Assembly (NCBI GenBank): GCA_026400355.1
Contig: JAPLPE010000023.1
Span: forward strand, 25,874-89,873
Source: Rhodobacterales bacterium
GTDB taxonomy: Bacteria > Pseudomonadota > Alphaproteobacteria > Rhodobacterales > Rhodobacteraceae
Direction of reading: 5' to 3'
DNA: 64,000 nt
This document shows positions 27,423 through 36,158 of the stretch, one piece after another (position 1 is the stretch's first letter; each line of letters starts with the position of its first letter). Both the position numbers and the translations under genes were made by a program. The notes under the pieces were generated by a model. It did no database searches. It saw only the letters and a list, made by a program, of their open reading frames with translations, and had not been told where the DNA came from.

Positions 27423-27441
27423 TTACTTTACCGTAAGGTAA
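27423..27441. promoter_or_regulatory. TTAC-GTAA dyad upstream of the GST gene
   Basis: A 19-bp pseudo-palindrome, TTACTTTACCGTAAGGTAA, matches its reverse complement at 16 of 19 positions. It sits about 126 bp before the GST start in a gap that is AT-richer than its surroundings. It shares the TTTAC/GTAA half-site with the dyad at 24768-24783, suggesting the same MerR regulator(s) act at both points. A degenerate G-rich hairpin similar to the dispersed element follows at about 27492-27522. Confidence 0.5.
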
Positions 27442-27566
27442 CGATGGCAAATCGTGGTTAATCAAGTGTTTCTCTTCTTGGTGAACATACGCGAGGGGGC
27501 GAGGGGGCGGAGCCCTCTTGCGACGGCGGCAGCAGGTGGCTGCGGATGGCAAGGAGGAGGACGGTG

Positions 27567-28196
27567 ATGAAGCTCTATTGTTTTGGCGAAAGCGGGAATG
27601 CCTACAAGGCGGCGCTGACGCTGGCCCTGTCAGGGGCCGAGTGGGAGCCGGTCTATGTCGATTTGTTCAACGGCGAGACGCGCAGCCCGGCCTTTCGGGC
27701 TCTGAACGTCATGGGCGAGGTCCCGGTGCTGGTGGATGGCGATCTGGTGCTGTCCCAGTCGGGCGTCATTCAGGACTATGTAAGTTCCAAGACCGGCAAG
27801 CTGGGCGGCAAATCAGCGGCAGAACGTCGCGAGGTGCTGCGCTGGGTGTTCTTTGACAACCACAAGGTCTCGGGACAGGCGGGCACGCTGCGCTACAATA
27901 TGAATTTCCTGCCCGAGACCAAACGTAATGCGGATGTGAACGCCTACTACCTGATGCGCCTGACCTCGGCGCTCAAGGTGCTCGATGCGGCACTTGTCGG
28001 GAAAGAATGGCTGGCCACGGATGCGCCAACGATCGCGGATCTGGCCTGCTGCGGGTATCTTTATTATCCCGAACCCTTTGGTTTTGACCGCAAGCAATTC
28101 CCCCATATCGACCGCTGGCTGGACCGGATTGCGGCCCTGCCGGGTTGGAAATATCCCTATGATCTGATGCCCGGTTCCCCTGCGGATCGCGCCTGA
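27567..28196 (+). CDS. glutathione S-transferase family protein
   Basis: A 209-residue soluble protein with the thioredoxin-like N-terminal domain (MKLYCFGESGNAYKAALTLA, then VMGEVPVLVDGDLVLSQSGV with the cis-Pro and the glutathione-binding SQS) and an all-helical C-terminal domain ending near ADRA. The N-cap motif region ATDAPTIADLACCGYLYY is conserved in GSTs. The catalytic Ser would be in the first loop (GESGNAY). It begins a probable operon with the thiolase 11 bp downstream. A role in glutathione-dependent handling of reactive acyl intermediates is plausible but not shown. Start: ATG at 27567 after AAGGAGGAGG. Confidence 0.9.
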   Translation: MKLYCFGESGNAYKAALTLALSGAEWEPVYVDLFNGETRSPAFRALNVMGEVPVLVDGDLVLSQSGVIQDYVSSKTGKLGGKSAAERREVLRWVFFDNHKVSGQAGTLRYNMNFLPETKRNADVNAYYLMRLTSALKVLDAALVGKEWLATDAPTIADLACCGYLYYPEPFGFDRKQFPHIDRWLDRIAALPGWKYPYDLMPGSPADRA

Positions 28197-28207
28197 AGGA
28201 GACCATG

Positions 28208-29419
28208 ATGTCTGACGCCTATATCTACGATGCCATCCGGACTCCGCGCGGCAAGGGCCGCGCCGACGGGTCTTTGCACGAGGTGACGAGCGTGCGTCTT
28301 TCTGCCCATGTGCTGAACGCGCTGAAGGCCCGCAATGATCTGGACGGGCATGCGGTTGAGGATGTGATCTGGGGCAACGTCACCCAGGTGGGCGAACAGG
28401 GCGGCTGTCTGGCGCGGTCGGCGGTGCTGGCGTCAGACCTTGACCAGTCGATCCCGGGGCTGGCCATCAACCGGTTCTGTGCCTCGGGCATGGAGGCGGT
28501 CAACCTTGCCGCCAATCAGGTCAAGGCGGGCGCGGGCGAGGCCTATATCGCGGGCGGGGTCGAGATGATGGGGCGCGTGGCCATGGGCAGCGATGGAGCG
28601 GCGATTGCCGTGGACCCGACGTTGGCGATGGAGACCTATTTCGTGCCGCAGGGCATTTCGGCGGATATCATCGCGACCGAATACGGGTTCACGCGGGATC
28701 AGGCCGATGCGCTGGCTGTGGAGTCCCAGCGCCGGGCCAAGGCGGCCTGGGATGCAGGGCGGTTTTCGCGGTCTGTCGTGCCGGTGACGGACCAGAATGG
28801 GCTGACGATCCTTGCGCATGACGAATTCATGCGGCCGCAGACTGACATGCAGGCACTGGGCGCGCTTGAGCCGTCCTTCAGGGCGATGGGCGAGGTCATG
28901 CCCGGTTTCGACAGGATCGCGATGATCAAGTACCCGCATCTTGAGCGGATCAATCACATCCACCATGCGGGTAACTCCAGCGGGATCGTCGATGGTGCGG
29001 CGGGCGTGCTGATCGGGTCCAAGGCGTTCGGCAAGGCGTTCGGACTGAAGCCACGTGCGCGCATCCGCGCCACGGCCAAGATCGGGACCGATCCTACGAT
29101 CATGCTGACGGGGCCGGTTCCCGTGACGCACAAGATCCTCAAGGATCATGGCATGTCGATCAAGGATATCGACCTGTTCGAGGTGAACGAGGCCTTTGCC
29201 TCGGTCGTGCTGCGGTTCATGCAGGCGTTTGATGTCGATCCCGGCCTTGTCAACGTCAATGGCGGGTCGATCGCGATGGGTCACCCGCTGGGGGCGACCG
29301 GGGCGATCATCATCGGCACGTTGCTGGATGAGCTTGAACGGTCGGACAAAGAAGTGGGCCTTGCCACGCTCTGCATCGCGAGCGGGATGGGGGCGGCCAC
29401 GATCATCGAGAGGGTGTGA
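28208..29419 (+). CDS. acetyl-CoA C-acyltransferase (thiolase)
   Basis: A 403-residue thiolase that cleaves 3-ketoacyl-CoA with CoA to acetyl-CoA and a shortened acyl-CoA (or the reverse). Active-site blocks: [17 protein letters not shown] with nucleophilic Cys91, [18 protein letters not shown] with the catalytic His, and [16 protein letters not shown] with the second Cys near the C-terminus. The AGGAG ribosome site is spaced better for the ATG at 28208 than for the adjacent ATG at 28205. It lies 11 bp behind the GST gene and overlaps the following cupin start, so it is part of the same unit; together with the multifunctional enzyme at 30561 it completes a beta-oxidation cycle. Confidence 0.94.
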   Translation: MSDAYIYDAIRTPRGKGRADGSLHEVTSVRLSAHVLNALKARNDLDGHAVEDVIWGNVTQVGEQGGCLARSAVLASDLDQSIPGLAINRFCASGMEAVNLAANQVKAGAGEAYIAGGVEMMGRVAMGSDGAAIAVDPTLAMETYFVPQGISADIIATEYGFTRDQADALAVESQRRAKAAWDAGRFSRSVVPVTDQNGLTILAHDEFMRPQTDMQALGALEPSFRAMGEVMPGFDRIAMIKYPHLERINHIHHAGNSSGIVDGAAGVLIGSKAFGKAFGLKPRARIRATAKIGTDPTIMLTGPVPVTHKILKDHGMSIKDIDLFEVNEAFASVVLRFMQAFDVDPGLVNVNGGSIAMGHPLGATGAIIIGTLLDELERSDKEVGLATLCIASGMGAATIIERV

Positions 29420-29892
29420 TGCCAAAGCTTGATCTGTCCAAGGCGCCGGTCAAGACCGGGTCGATCTATCCCGCGCCCTATGCGGCGCAGATGGCCGGGC
29501 GGTCGTCTTTGCGGCTGGGCGATCTGGGCGGGCTGACGCAGTTCGGCGTCAATCTGGTGATACTGGCACCGGGGGCGATATCGTCCTTGCGCCATTGGCA
29601 TCAGAACGAGGATGAGTTCGTCATGGTGACGCAGGGCGAATGCACGCTGGTGCAGGATGCCGGGCCGGTCGTGATGCGGCCGGGGGACTGTGCGGCTTTC
29701 CCGGCGGGTTTGCCGGACGGGCACCATTTCATCAACCAAACCGAGGTCGAGGCAAGGTTCGTTGTTGTCGGGACCAAGGCCAGATCCGAAGTTGCGACTT
29801 ATTCCGACGTGGATCTTGTGGTGCATCAGAGTGACGGCAGGGCGGTCTTCACCTTCAGGGACGGGCGTCCCTTTGTGGTCGGTGAGGGCTGA
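29419..29892 (+). CDS. small cupin protein
   Basis: A 157-residue single-domain cupin. Motif 1 reads RHWHQNEDEFVMVTQGECTL (two His, Glu) and motif 2 PGDCAAFPAGLPDGHHFINQ. The metal-ligand pattern is complete, so it probably binds a divalent metal. Proteins of this kind, beginning with KLDLSKAPVKTGSIYPAPY, are often annotated as 'transcriptional regulator/cupin' in Rhodobacteraceae but have no DNA-binding domain here. The ATG overlaps the thiolase TGA (TGATG), so it is coupled to that gene. Possible roles include a sugar or acyl-lactone isomerase; not known. Confidence 0.85.
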   Translation: MPKLDLSKAPVKTGSIYPAPYAAQMAGRSSLRLGDLGGLTQFGVNLVILAPGAISSLRHWHQNEDEFVMVTQGECTLVQDAGPVVMRPGDCAAFPAGLPDGHHFINQTEVEARFVVVGTKARSEVATYSDVDLVVHQSDGRAVFTFRDGRPFVVGEG

Positions 29893-30016
29893 AATGGGCA
29901 GGGCTGCTGCGCACCATGGTTGCAACAGATCTCGGCAGATGCCTGCCAGATGGGCATTTGTATGACATTTCGGTCGCATTCAGCCGTTTCTGATTCTACA
30001 GCTTGGTGCCAGAGGC

Positions 30017-30457
30017 ATGCATGGAGGGCCGTGGCTGTTGTCGGACGGCATTCGCGACTTGCTGGAAAATCTGGTGGGGCTGTTGTTTCAGCGTCGTTTC
30101 CACGGGATGCTGAAGCATATCGACCTTCCGCTGGCCATTCAGGTCGACGGAGACATGACCGCAATCCCGACGCCTGCTTCCTTTGCCGAGGTGATGACGA
30201 TCTATTGCGAGGGTCTGACCGAGATCGGCGTGACGGAGATCGCCGTCCGGCAAACGGCCATCGAATTGCCGCGCAAGGGGCGGTTCCGGCTTTGGGCCGA
30301 GATGGATCATCTGCGGCCCGAGGGCGTCACGCAGGGGGCCGATCAGATTATCCTGTATTGCCGGCAAGAGGGCGCGGGGTTCCGCATCGAACTGATCCAT
30401 TGCGTGCGGTTGGCCTTTCTGGCTGCCACCGCCGCCCAGAAGGCCCGGATGGCCTGA
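30017..30457 (+). CDS. conserved hypothetical protein, possible NTF2/SnoaL-like fold
   Basis: A 146-residue protein that I do not recognise with certainty. It opens with an amphipathic helix (RDLLENLVGLLFQRRFHGML), then alternating strands and helices, including FAEVMTIYCEGLTEIGVTEI and IELPRKGRFRLWAEMDHLRP. The helix-then-antiparallel-sheet order suggests a small NTF2-like domain. It sits between the cupin and the multifunctional beta-oxidation gene on the same strand, 124 bp from the first and 103 bp from the second, so it may be part of the fatty acid unit. No catalytic motif is visible. Confidence 0.6.
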   Translation: MHGGPWLLSDGIRDLLENLVGLLFQRRFHGMLKHIDLPLAIQVDGDMTAIPTPASFAEVMTIYCEGLTEIGVTEIAVRQTAIELPRKGRFRLWAEMDHLRPEGVTQGADQIILYCRQEGAGFRIELIHCVRLAFLAATAAQKARMA

Positions 30458-30560
30458 ACGGGGCAGGCATTCTTCCATTCCGGAAGGCAGGACCGGTCCG
30501 TCGCAGCGCGACCGGACGGCAGGATACTGTCTGCAACCACCATGAACCAAGGAGCCCGAG

Positions 30561-32759
30561 ATGAGCGATTTTACCCTGACCAAGGATGCCGACGGCGTAG
30601 CTGTCATCACCTGGGACGTGCCGGGGCGGTCCATGAACGTGATGAGCACGCAGGGCTTTGCCGATCTGGATACGCAGGTCGGGCAGGCGCTGGCTGACCC
30701 TGAGGTGAAGGGGATCGTCATCACCAGCGGCAAGGACAGCTTTGCGGGTGGCATGGACCTGAACATCATCGCGCGGATGAAAGACGAGGCGGGCGACGAT
30801 CCCGCGCGGGGCGTGTTTGACGGGATCATGCAGATCCACGGCATTCTGCGCCGGATCGAACGGGCGGGGATGGACCCCAAGACTCTGAAGGGTGGCAAGC
30901 CGATTGCGGCGGCACTGCCGGGGACGGGGCTGGGTATCGGGCTTGAGATTCCTTTGGCCTGTCACAGGATCTTTGCGGCGGACAATCCGAAGGCCAAGAT
31001 TGGCCTGCCCGAGATTCAGGTGGGCATCTTCCCCGGTGCCGGGGGCACGACACGGCTGGTGCGCAAGCTTGGGGCGCTGGGGGCGTCGCCCCTGCTTCTT
31101 GAAGGCAAGCTGAATGATCCGCAAAAGGCGATGGCCGCTGGGGTGATCGACGAGGTGGTCCCTGCTGGCGAGTTGCTGGCGCGGGCCAAGGCCTGGGCTC
31201 TGGCGGCAAAGCCCGAGGATATAGTGAAGCCCTGGGACCGGAAGGACTACAAGATGCCGGGGGGCACACCTTACAACCCGGCGGGCTATATGACCTTTGT
31301 CGGCGCGTCCGCGATGGTCAACGGCAAGACGATGGGCGTCTATCCGGCGGCCAAGGCGCTGTTGTCGGCGGTCTATGAAGGGGCGCTCGTGCCGTTTGAC
31401 GTTGCGCTGAAGATCGAGGCGCGGTGGTTCACGTCGGTCCTTCTCAACCCGTCGTCGACGGCGATGATCCGGTCGCTGTTCATCAACAAGGAGGCGCTGG
31501 AGAAGGGGGCCAACCGGCCTGCGGTGGCGGATCAGAAGGTGAAGAAGCTGGGTGTTCTGGGGGCGGGCATGATGGGCGCGGGGATCGCGCTTGTGTCGGC
31601 CAATGCCGGGATCGAGGTCGTGCTGATCGACGCGACGCAAGAAGCAGCGGAAAAGGGCAAGACCCATACGGCCGCCTATTATGACAAGCGGATCGGGCGC
31701 AAGCAGGACACGGCCGAAAAGAAGGCAGAGGTGCTGGCGCGGATCAATGCCACGACGGATTATGCGGCCCTTGCCGGGGTGGACCTGATCGTAGAGGCGG
31801 TATTCGAGGACCAGAAGGTCAAGGCCGAGGTGACTGCAAAGGCCGAGGCGGTTGCCGGGCCGGGCTGCATCTTTGCCACCAATACGTCGACCCTGCCGAT
31901 CAGCGAACTGGCGCTGGCCAGCGCGCGACCTGCGCAGTTCATCGGCATCCATTTCTTCAGCCCGGTCGACAAGATGCTGCTGGTTGAGATCATCCGGGGC
32001 AGGGAAACCGGCGATGTGGCGGTGGCCAAAGCGCTCGACTTTGTGCGGCAGATCCGCAAAACGCCTATCGTGGTGAAAGATGCGCGTTTCTTCTATGCCA
32101 ATCGTTGCATCATTCCCTACATCAATGAAGGCATCCGGATGGTCGCCGAAGGCGTTGCGCCTGCGCTGATCGAGAATGCGGCCAAGCTGGTGGGCATGCC
32201 CTTGGGTCCGCTGCAACTGGTGGACGAGACGTCGATCGATCTGGGCGTCAAGATTGCCAAGGCGACCAAGGCTGCGATGGGCAAGGCCTATCCGGATAAG
32301 GCGGTTGATGCCGTCCTGTTCCCGATGGCCGAGGCCGGGAGGCTGGGGCGCAAGTCGAATGCGGGGTTCTACGCCTACGACGACAAGGGCAACCGGCTGG
32401 GGCTGTGGGGCGGGCTGGAAAGCCGTTACGCCCGTGCAGCAGAGCAGCCGGACCTTGTCGATGTAGAGCATCGCCTGTTGTTCGTGCAGGTGCTGGAGGC
32501 GGTCCGGGCGCTGGAGGATGGCGTGCTGACCGACATTCGTGAAGGCGATGTCGGCGCGATCCTGGGTTGGGGTTTTGCGCCCTGGTCGGGCGGTCCGTTC
32601 GGCTGGCTTGACATGCTTGGTGCGCCCTATGCGGCGGAACGGTGTGACGAGCTTGAAAAAGCCTATGGCCTGCGGTTTGCCTGCCCGAGGCTGCTGCGCG
32701 AGATGGCGGACAAGGGGCAAAGCTTCTATGGGCGGTTCGGGGCGACCAAGGCGGCCTGA
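30561..32759 (+). CDS. multifunctional enoyl-CoA hydratase/3-hydroxyacyl-CoA dehydrogenase (FadJ/FadB alpha-like)
   Basis: This 732-residue cytoplasmic enzyme hydrates enoyl-CoA and oxidises the 3-hydroxyacyl-CoA with NAD+, the two middle steps of beta-oxidation. Domains: crotonase (~5-300; SGKDSFAGGMDLNII and the oxyanion block GIGLEIPLACHRI), NAD-binding Rossmann domain from ~329 (GVLGAGMMGAGIALVSANAG), catalytic region around ~462 (FIGIHFFSPVDKMLLVEII with the conserved His), and two C-terminal 3HCDH domains (~515-720, NAGFYAYDDKGN). AAGGAG lies 10 nt before the ATG. It works with the thiolase at 28208 and the dehydrogenase at 25308. The lone Glu pair needed for isomerase activity cannot be judged by eye. 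Confidence 0.94.
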   Translation: MSDFTLTKDADGVAVITWDVPGRSMNVMSTQGFADLDTQVGQALADPEVKGIVITSGKDSFAGGMDLNIIARMKDEAGDDPARGVFDGIMQIHGILRRIERAGMDPKTLKGGKPIAAALPGTGLGIGLEIPLACHRIFAADNPKAKIGLPEIQVGIFPGAGGTTRLVRKLGALGASPLLLEGKLNDPQKAMAAGVIDEVVPAGELLARAKAWALAAKPEDIVKPWDRKDYKMPGGTPYNPAGYMTFVGASAMVNGKTMGVYPAAKALLSAVYEGALVPFDVALKIEARWFTSVLLNPSSTAMIRSLFINKEALEKGANRPAVADQKVKKLGVLGAGMMGAGIALVSANAGIEVVLIDATQEAAEKGKTHTAAYYDKRIGRKQDTAEKKAEVLARINATTDYAALAGVDLIVEAVFEDQKVKAEVTAKAEAVAGPGCIFATNTSTLPISELALASARPAQFIGIHFFSPVDKMLLVEIIRGRETGDVAVAKALDFVRQIRKTPIVVKDARFFYANRCIIPYINEGIRMVAEGVAPALIENAAKLVGMPLGPLQLVDETSIDLGVKIAKATKAAMGKAYPDKAVDAVLFPMAEAGRLGRKSNAGFYAYDDKGNRLGLWGGLESRYARAAEQPDLVDVEHRLLFVQVLEAVRALEDGVLTDIREGDVGAILGWGFAPWSGGPFGWLDMLGAPYAAERCDELEKAYGLRFACPRLLREMADKGQSFYGRFGATKAA

Positions 32760-32840
32760 AAGGGCGCTCGTGCCCGCGATGTCGCTGCGATGCGGGTGAC
32801 GGGGCTTTCGCAGGAGGTCCTTGCCCGTTAGCCTTGGGCC

Positions 32841-33509
32841 ATGTGCGGACGTATGGCCATTACGCTGCCTCATGACGCCATGAGCCAGCTGTTTGTCGCG
32901 ACCCTGGCAAATGATTTGCCGGAGGTTCCGAACTATAACGTTTGCCCGACGACCATGGTGGCGGTGGTGACATTGGGTGCAACTGGTCGGCAGTACCGTC
33001 CGCTGCGCTGGGGGTTTGTGCCGGCCTGGTACAAGGCGCCGAATGACGGGCCGCTTCTGATCAATGCGCGGGCCGAGACGGTGGCAAAGAAGCCTGCCTT
33101 TCGTGCAGCGGTGCGGGAACGGCGTTGTCTTGTGGCGTGCGCGGGGTTCTACGAATGGGAACGGACTGACCCCAAGAATCCCCTGCCGTGGTATGTGACG
33201 CGGGCCGATGGCACGCCTTTGGTCATGGCCGGGATCTGGCAGCACTGGGAGAAGGACGGACAGGCACTGACCGGGATGGCGGTGGTGACCTGCGGGGCCA
33301 ATGCGGCGATGGGGCGGATCCATGACAGGCTGCCGGTCATTCTGGAGCCTGCGGACTGGTCGCTCTGGTTGGGCGAGGCGGGGCATGGGGCGGCGACGCT
33401 GATGCAAGCCGCGGGCGAAGAGACGCTGCGGTTTCAGCGCGTTGGCACTGAGGTCAATTCGAACCGGGCGCGGGGGCCGGGTCTGATCGCGCCATGGAAC
33501 GCCTTGTGA
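32841..33509 (+). CDS. SRAP/YedK (HMCES)-type abasic-site DNA-protein crosslinking protein
   Basis: SRAP proteins cover abasic sites in single-stranded DNA by a covalent thiazolidine link through their N-terminal Cys. Here Met is followed by Cys2 (MCGRMAITLP), the catalytic residue exposed after Met removal. Other conserved parts are visible: PNYNVCPTTMVAVV, NARAETVAKKPAFR with the active Asn, CAGFYEWER with the catalytic Glu, and IHDRLPVIL with the active His. The 222-residue length is normal. It is alone on the plus strand, 81 bp after the multifunctional beta-oxidation gene, and converges on the puc-linked gene. Confidence 0.93.
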   Translation: MCGRMAITLPHDAMSQLFVATLANDLPEVPNYNVCPTTMVAVVTLGATGRQYRPLRWGFVPAWYKAPNDGPLLINARAETVAKKPAFRAAVRERRCLVACAGFYEWERTDPKNPLPWYVTRADGTPLVMAGIWQHWEKDGQALTGMAVVTCGANAAMGRIHDRLPVILEPADWSLWLGEAGHGAATLMQAAGEETLRFQRVGTEVNSNRARGPGLIAPWNAL

Positions 33510-33567
33510 CGACACAGGCCCGACCGTTGCCGGTCGGGCCGATGCCAATCAGGGGCTTGCGGCCATA

Positions 33568-34179
33568 TCAGTCCCGGCGCGAGACCGTAGCAAGGCCGAG
33601 CATCGAAGAGATCGTGCGGCCCGGACCGGCCGATGTCCTGGTCTTGGACCGTGACAAGAGCGGGAAGGGCAGGAACTTGGTCGACATGAAGGCACCGCCC
33701 GAAATGGCGGAGTTGCGTTCCTTGTGCTTGGACAGGGTCCGCATGCCGAAGGCCGACGATATCGTGCCGCGCTTGCGGTTCTGGCCCGGGTTCATGTCGC
33801 TGCTGAGAAAGCGGGGATGATCCCTGAGGATGCTGAGGAACAAGTCCCCCTTGGGCTTTTCACGGACATATTCGCTGGATTTCACCCCGGCCACGGCAAT
33901 CGGGTGAAAGCTGTCGGTCACTTCCAACGCGGTTCTTGCCATGCCGATGGGCGAGAACGGGGCCCGCACCACAACAAGGGTCCGTCCGCCCTTGAGTTGG
34001 GCGGCAAGCGCACCGGCCGAGCCTTTGCTGACGCGGGCGTCCGCAATCTTGGCGGCGGCACCTGCGCCTTCGCCTACCACGTCGATAAGGCTTGTGGGAA
34101 CGCCCAGATCGGTCAGGGCCGTCGCAGCGGCATGGGCCGTTTCGGCCGAGTCATAGAGCCGCGTGATGATCGTTGTCAT
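33568..34179 (-). CDS. puc-linked protein of unknown function
   Basis: A 203-residue protein downstream of pucC on the same strand (86 bp gap), so it may be co-transcribed in the antenna operon, in the position of the pucD/pucE genes of Rhodobacter capsulatus, although I see no firm similarity to those. Residues 1-115 (TTIITRLYDSAETAHAAATA) look like a tandem alpha/beta domain of the YflT/general-stress kind. Residues ~128-203 are basic and Ser/Thr-rich with no predicted fold, which is odd and might reflect a frame change or a disordered tail. Possible roles are antenna assembly or stability; not shown. Confidence 0.6.
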   Translation of the reverse strand: MTTIITRLYDSAETAHAAATALTDLGVPTSLIDVVGEGAGAAAKIADARVSKGSAGALAAQLKGGRTLVVVRAPFSPIGMARTALEVTDSFHPIAVAGVKSSEYVREKPKGDLFLSILRDHPRFLSSDMNPGQNRKRGTISSAFGMRTLSKHKERNSAISGGAFMSTKFLPFPLLSRSKTRTSAGPGRTISSMLGLATVSRRD

Positions 34180-34265
34180 GTATCCTCCAGTAGTCTTGGA
34201 TCGTCGTTTCCAGAGATGATCATAAGTCCCGGATCATCTGGCCGGGCAAGAAGGTGATGGAAAAG

Positions 34266-35675
34266 TTACTCTCCAGCATAGATTTCCGGAGCATCAGGTC
34301 GAGTTTTTTCTTTGAGAAGTGGCAAAACAGCGATCAAAGCGGCCAGCAGAAGGGCTACTTCGAGCGCGAAGACCGGCACATAGGGTAGTGATGCCGCTGA
34401 AAGGCCAGCCGCAGAGGCGCCGTTGAAGACGTCGCGGATGATGCCGCCGATCACGACAGCAAGCCCGGCCGAGGTGGCCTGCACGGCGCCCCACGCGCCC
34501 AAAGACAGACCAATCTGATCACGTGGAGCCGAACGCATCGTGGCCGTCAGGGTGCCATGAGAGAACAGCCCGCCGCCAAAACCTGCGAGCAGGACGGCCA
34601 CCATGAACAGGCCTGCGGCCAGCAGATGCGCTGACCAGATGATCGACAGGAAGGCAACCACACCGCAAATCACGCCAAAGGTGGCCAGCCGGACCGGGCT
34701 TGCCCCGCGGCTGAGCGTGTAGGAGGCAAGGGCAAATCCGAACAGGCCACCGCCCGCCATGATCGCGGTCAACCAGGTCGTTTCGCCAACCGTCATGGCA
34801 AGGACCTGTCCACCATAGGGTTCAAGCACGACATCCGACATGCCGAAACCTGCAGTGCCAAGGCCGATAAGGACCAGAAGGCGGATTGTGCCGTTGCCTT
34901 GCATCAGCTTTGCGATTGATTCCCCGAACTTCGGTTGCTTGACAACTGTACAAGCGCGCACTCGGTCCATTGCTTCCTGTTTCCACAAGGCGATGCCGTT
35001 CAGAACGATTGTGATAACGGCGGCACCCTGGATGCACTGGATCAGGCGGCCGGGGCTGTAGTTATCAAGTAGCTTGCCGAAGACGACGGCGCTGACGATC
35101 ATGCCTACCAGCAACATGACATACATCAGGCCCACCACGTTAGGGTGGTCTTCTTCGGGGACAAGATCGGTTGCGAGCGCAAGGCCCACGGTCTGAACCA
35201 TGTGCAGCCCGGCCCCGACAAGGAGGAAGGCCAGCGCGGCCGAGCCATGCCCGAGCCAGATTGGCGCGTCATAGGATTCACCGTAGCCCGACAGCACCAG
35301 CAAGGCGAAAGGCATGACGGCAAAGCCGCCGAACTGCAACATCGTGCCTTTGATGATGTAGGGAACCCGGCGGAGGCCCAGAGCGGATCGGTGGGTGTCT
35401 GACTTGAAACCGATCAACATTCGTAGTGGGGCGAATACGAGCGGCAGAGAGATCATCACCCCGACGAGAGTGGCAGAAACCTTGAGTTCCACAATCATGA
35501 CACGGTTCAGCGTGCCGACCAGAAGAACCAGCGCCATCCCGACCGTTACCTGAAACATCGACAATCGCAGCAGGCGCGAGAGCGGGACATTTTCGGATGC
35601 GACATCGGCAAAGGGCAGGAACCTTGTTCCCATGCCCGCGATCTTGTTTACCGAGAAGCGCCGAATTCTTGACAT
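34266..35675 (-). CDS. pucC: PucC, light-harvesting 2 complex assembly transporter-like protein
   Basis: PucC is an MFS-fold, 12-helix inner membrane protein of the BCH1/PucC/LhaA family, needed for correct assembly of LH2 and probably for delivering bacteriochlorophyll to the antenna. The 469-residue protein shows the family features LSMFQVTVGMALVLLVGTLN (helix 1), LGLRRVPYIIKGTMLQFGG and FSHGTLTATMRSAPRDQIGL. The frame is open to 35729, but MSRIRRFSVNKIAGMGTRF at 35675 matches the usual N-terminus. It follows pucB and pucA on the same strand, about 126 bp after pucA, giving the classical pucBAC order. Confidence 0.94.
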   Translation of the reverse strand: MSRIRRFSVNKIAGMGTRFLPFADVASENVPLSRLLRLSMFQVTVGMALVLLVGTLNRVMIVELKVSATLVGVMISLPLVFAPLRMLIGFKSDTHRSALGLRRVPYIIKGTMLQFGGFAVMPFALLVLSGYGESYDAPIWLGHGSAALAFLLVGAGLHMVQTVGLALATDLVPEEDHPNVVGLMYVMLLVGMIVSAVVFGKLLDNYSPGRLIQCIQGAAVITIVLNGIALWKQEAMDRVRACTVVKQPKFGESIAKLMQGNGTIRLLVLIGLGTAGFGMSDVVLEPYGGQVLAMTVGETTWLTAIMAGGGLFGFALASYTLSRGASPVRLATFGVICGVVAFLSIIWSAHLLAAGLFMVAVLLAGFGGGLFSHGTLTATMRSAPRDQIGLSLGAWGAVQATSAGLAVVIGGIIRDVFNGASAAGLSAASLPYVPVFALEVALLLAALIAVLPLLKEKTRPDAPEIYAGE

Positions 35676-35800
35676 GGACCATTGCCCCAAAGTTGCGTGT
35701 CTCCGGGCAACCGGAGACACGCACTCCATCTGGAGACCACCGCGACACTAGCGCGGCGCGGCGGCCTCTTCTCGCCAGAAGGCCGAACTGGTGGTTCGGT

Positions 35801-36148
35801 CTACTGTTCCAGAACGAGCGGCGTCTGGGCGGTGTATGCCACATCGGTGGCGCCGCTGCCAAGCGTCGCGCGCGTCCAGGTGCCGTCCGGCATGATCATC
35901 AGCACGGACTGTCCGTCGGGCGACGGGACAGCATATGCTGCGTTCTGCGGGCCGGTCACAGCCTCGTCAAGGAGCATGGCGGTATGTACACCAGAACCAA
36001 GCACCTGGCCGGAGAGGAAATCCGCCACCCAGGTCGTGTTGCTCAGCACGGCCACATGGACCGCAAATGAGCCAACCGCGACCGCAGACAGGAACAGCGG
36101 AATACCAACAGTGGGTTTCACCACCAGCCACATCTTTGCGTTGTTCAT
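35801..36148 (-). CDS. pucA: light-harvesting 2 alpha chain with C-terminal extension; Phe44-Leu45
   Basis: The first 48 residues align without gaps to LH2 alpha chains: N-terminal MNNAKMWLVVKPTVGIP (Met1 would ligate B800), a single transmembrane helix (~14-36), and His31 (in AVHVAVLSNTTW), the B850 ligand. Residues 44-45 are Phe-Leu where standard B800-850 alpha chains have Tyr-Trp or Tyr-Tyr; this matches the pair known from B800-820 (LH3) complexes and from blue-shifted mutants. After Gln48 the protein goes on for 67 more residues on the periplasmic side, with no recognised domain; normal alpha chains end near 53-60. It starts 10 bp after pucB, with an AAGGGGACAG ribosome site. Confidence 0.93.
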   Translation of the reverse strand: MNNAKMWLVVKPTVGIPLFLSAVAVGSFAVHVAVLSNTTWVADFLSGQVLGSGVHTAMLLDEAVTGPQNAAYAVPSPDGQSVLMIMPDGTWTRATLGSGATDVAYTAQTPLVLEQ

Positions 36149-36158
36149 ATCTGTCCCC

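Noticed and set aside
30348..33548. A 1066-codon open frame on the minus strand.
   Set aside because: It is the antisense of the multifunctional beta-oxidation and SRAP genes; composition is Arg/Pro/His-rich with no domain, a common artefact in GC-rich genomes.
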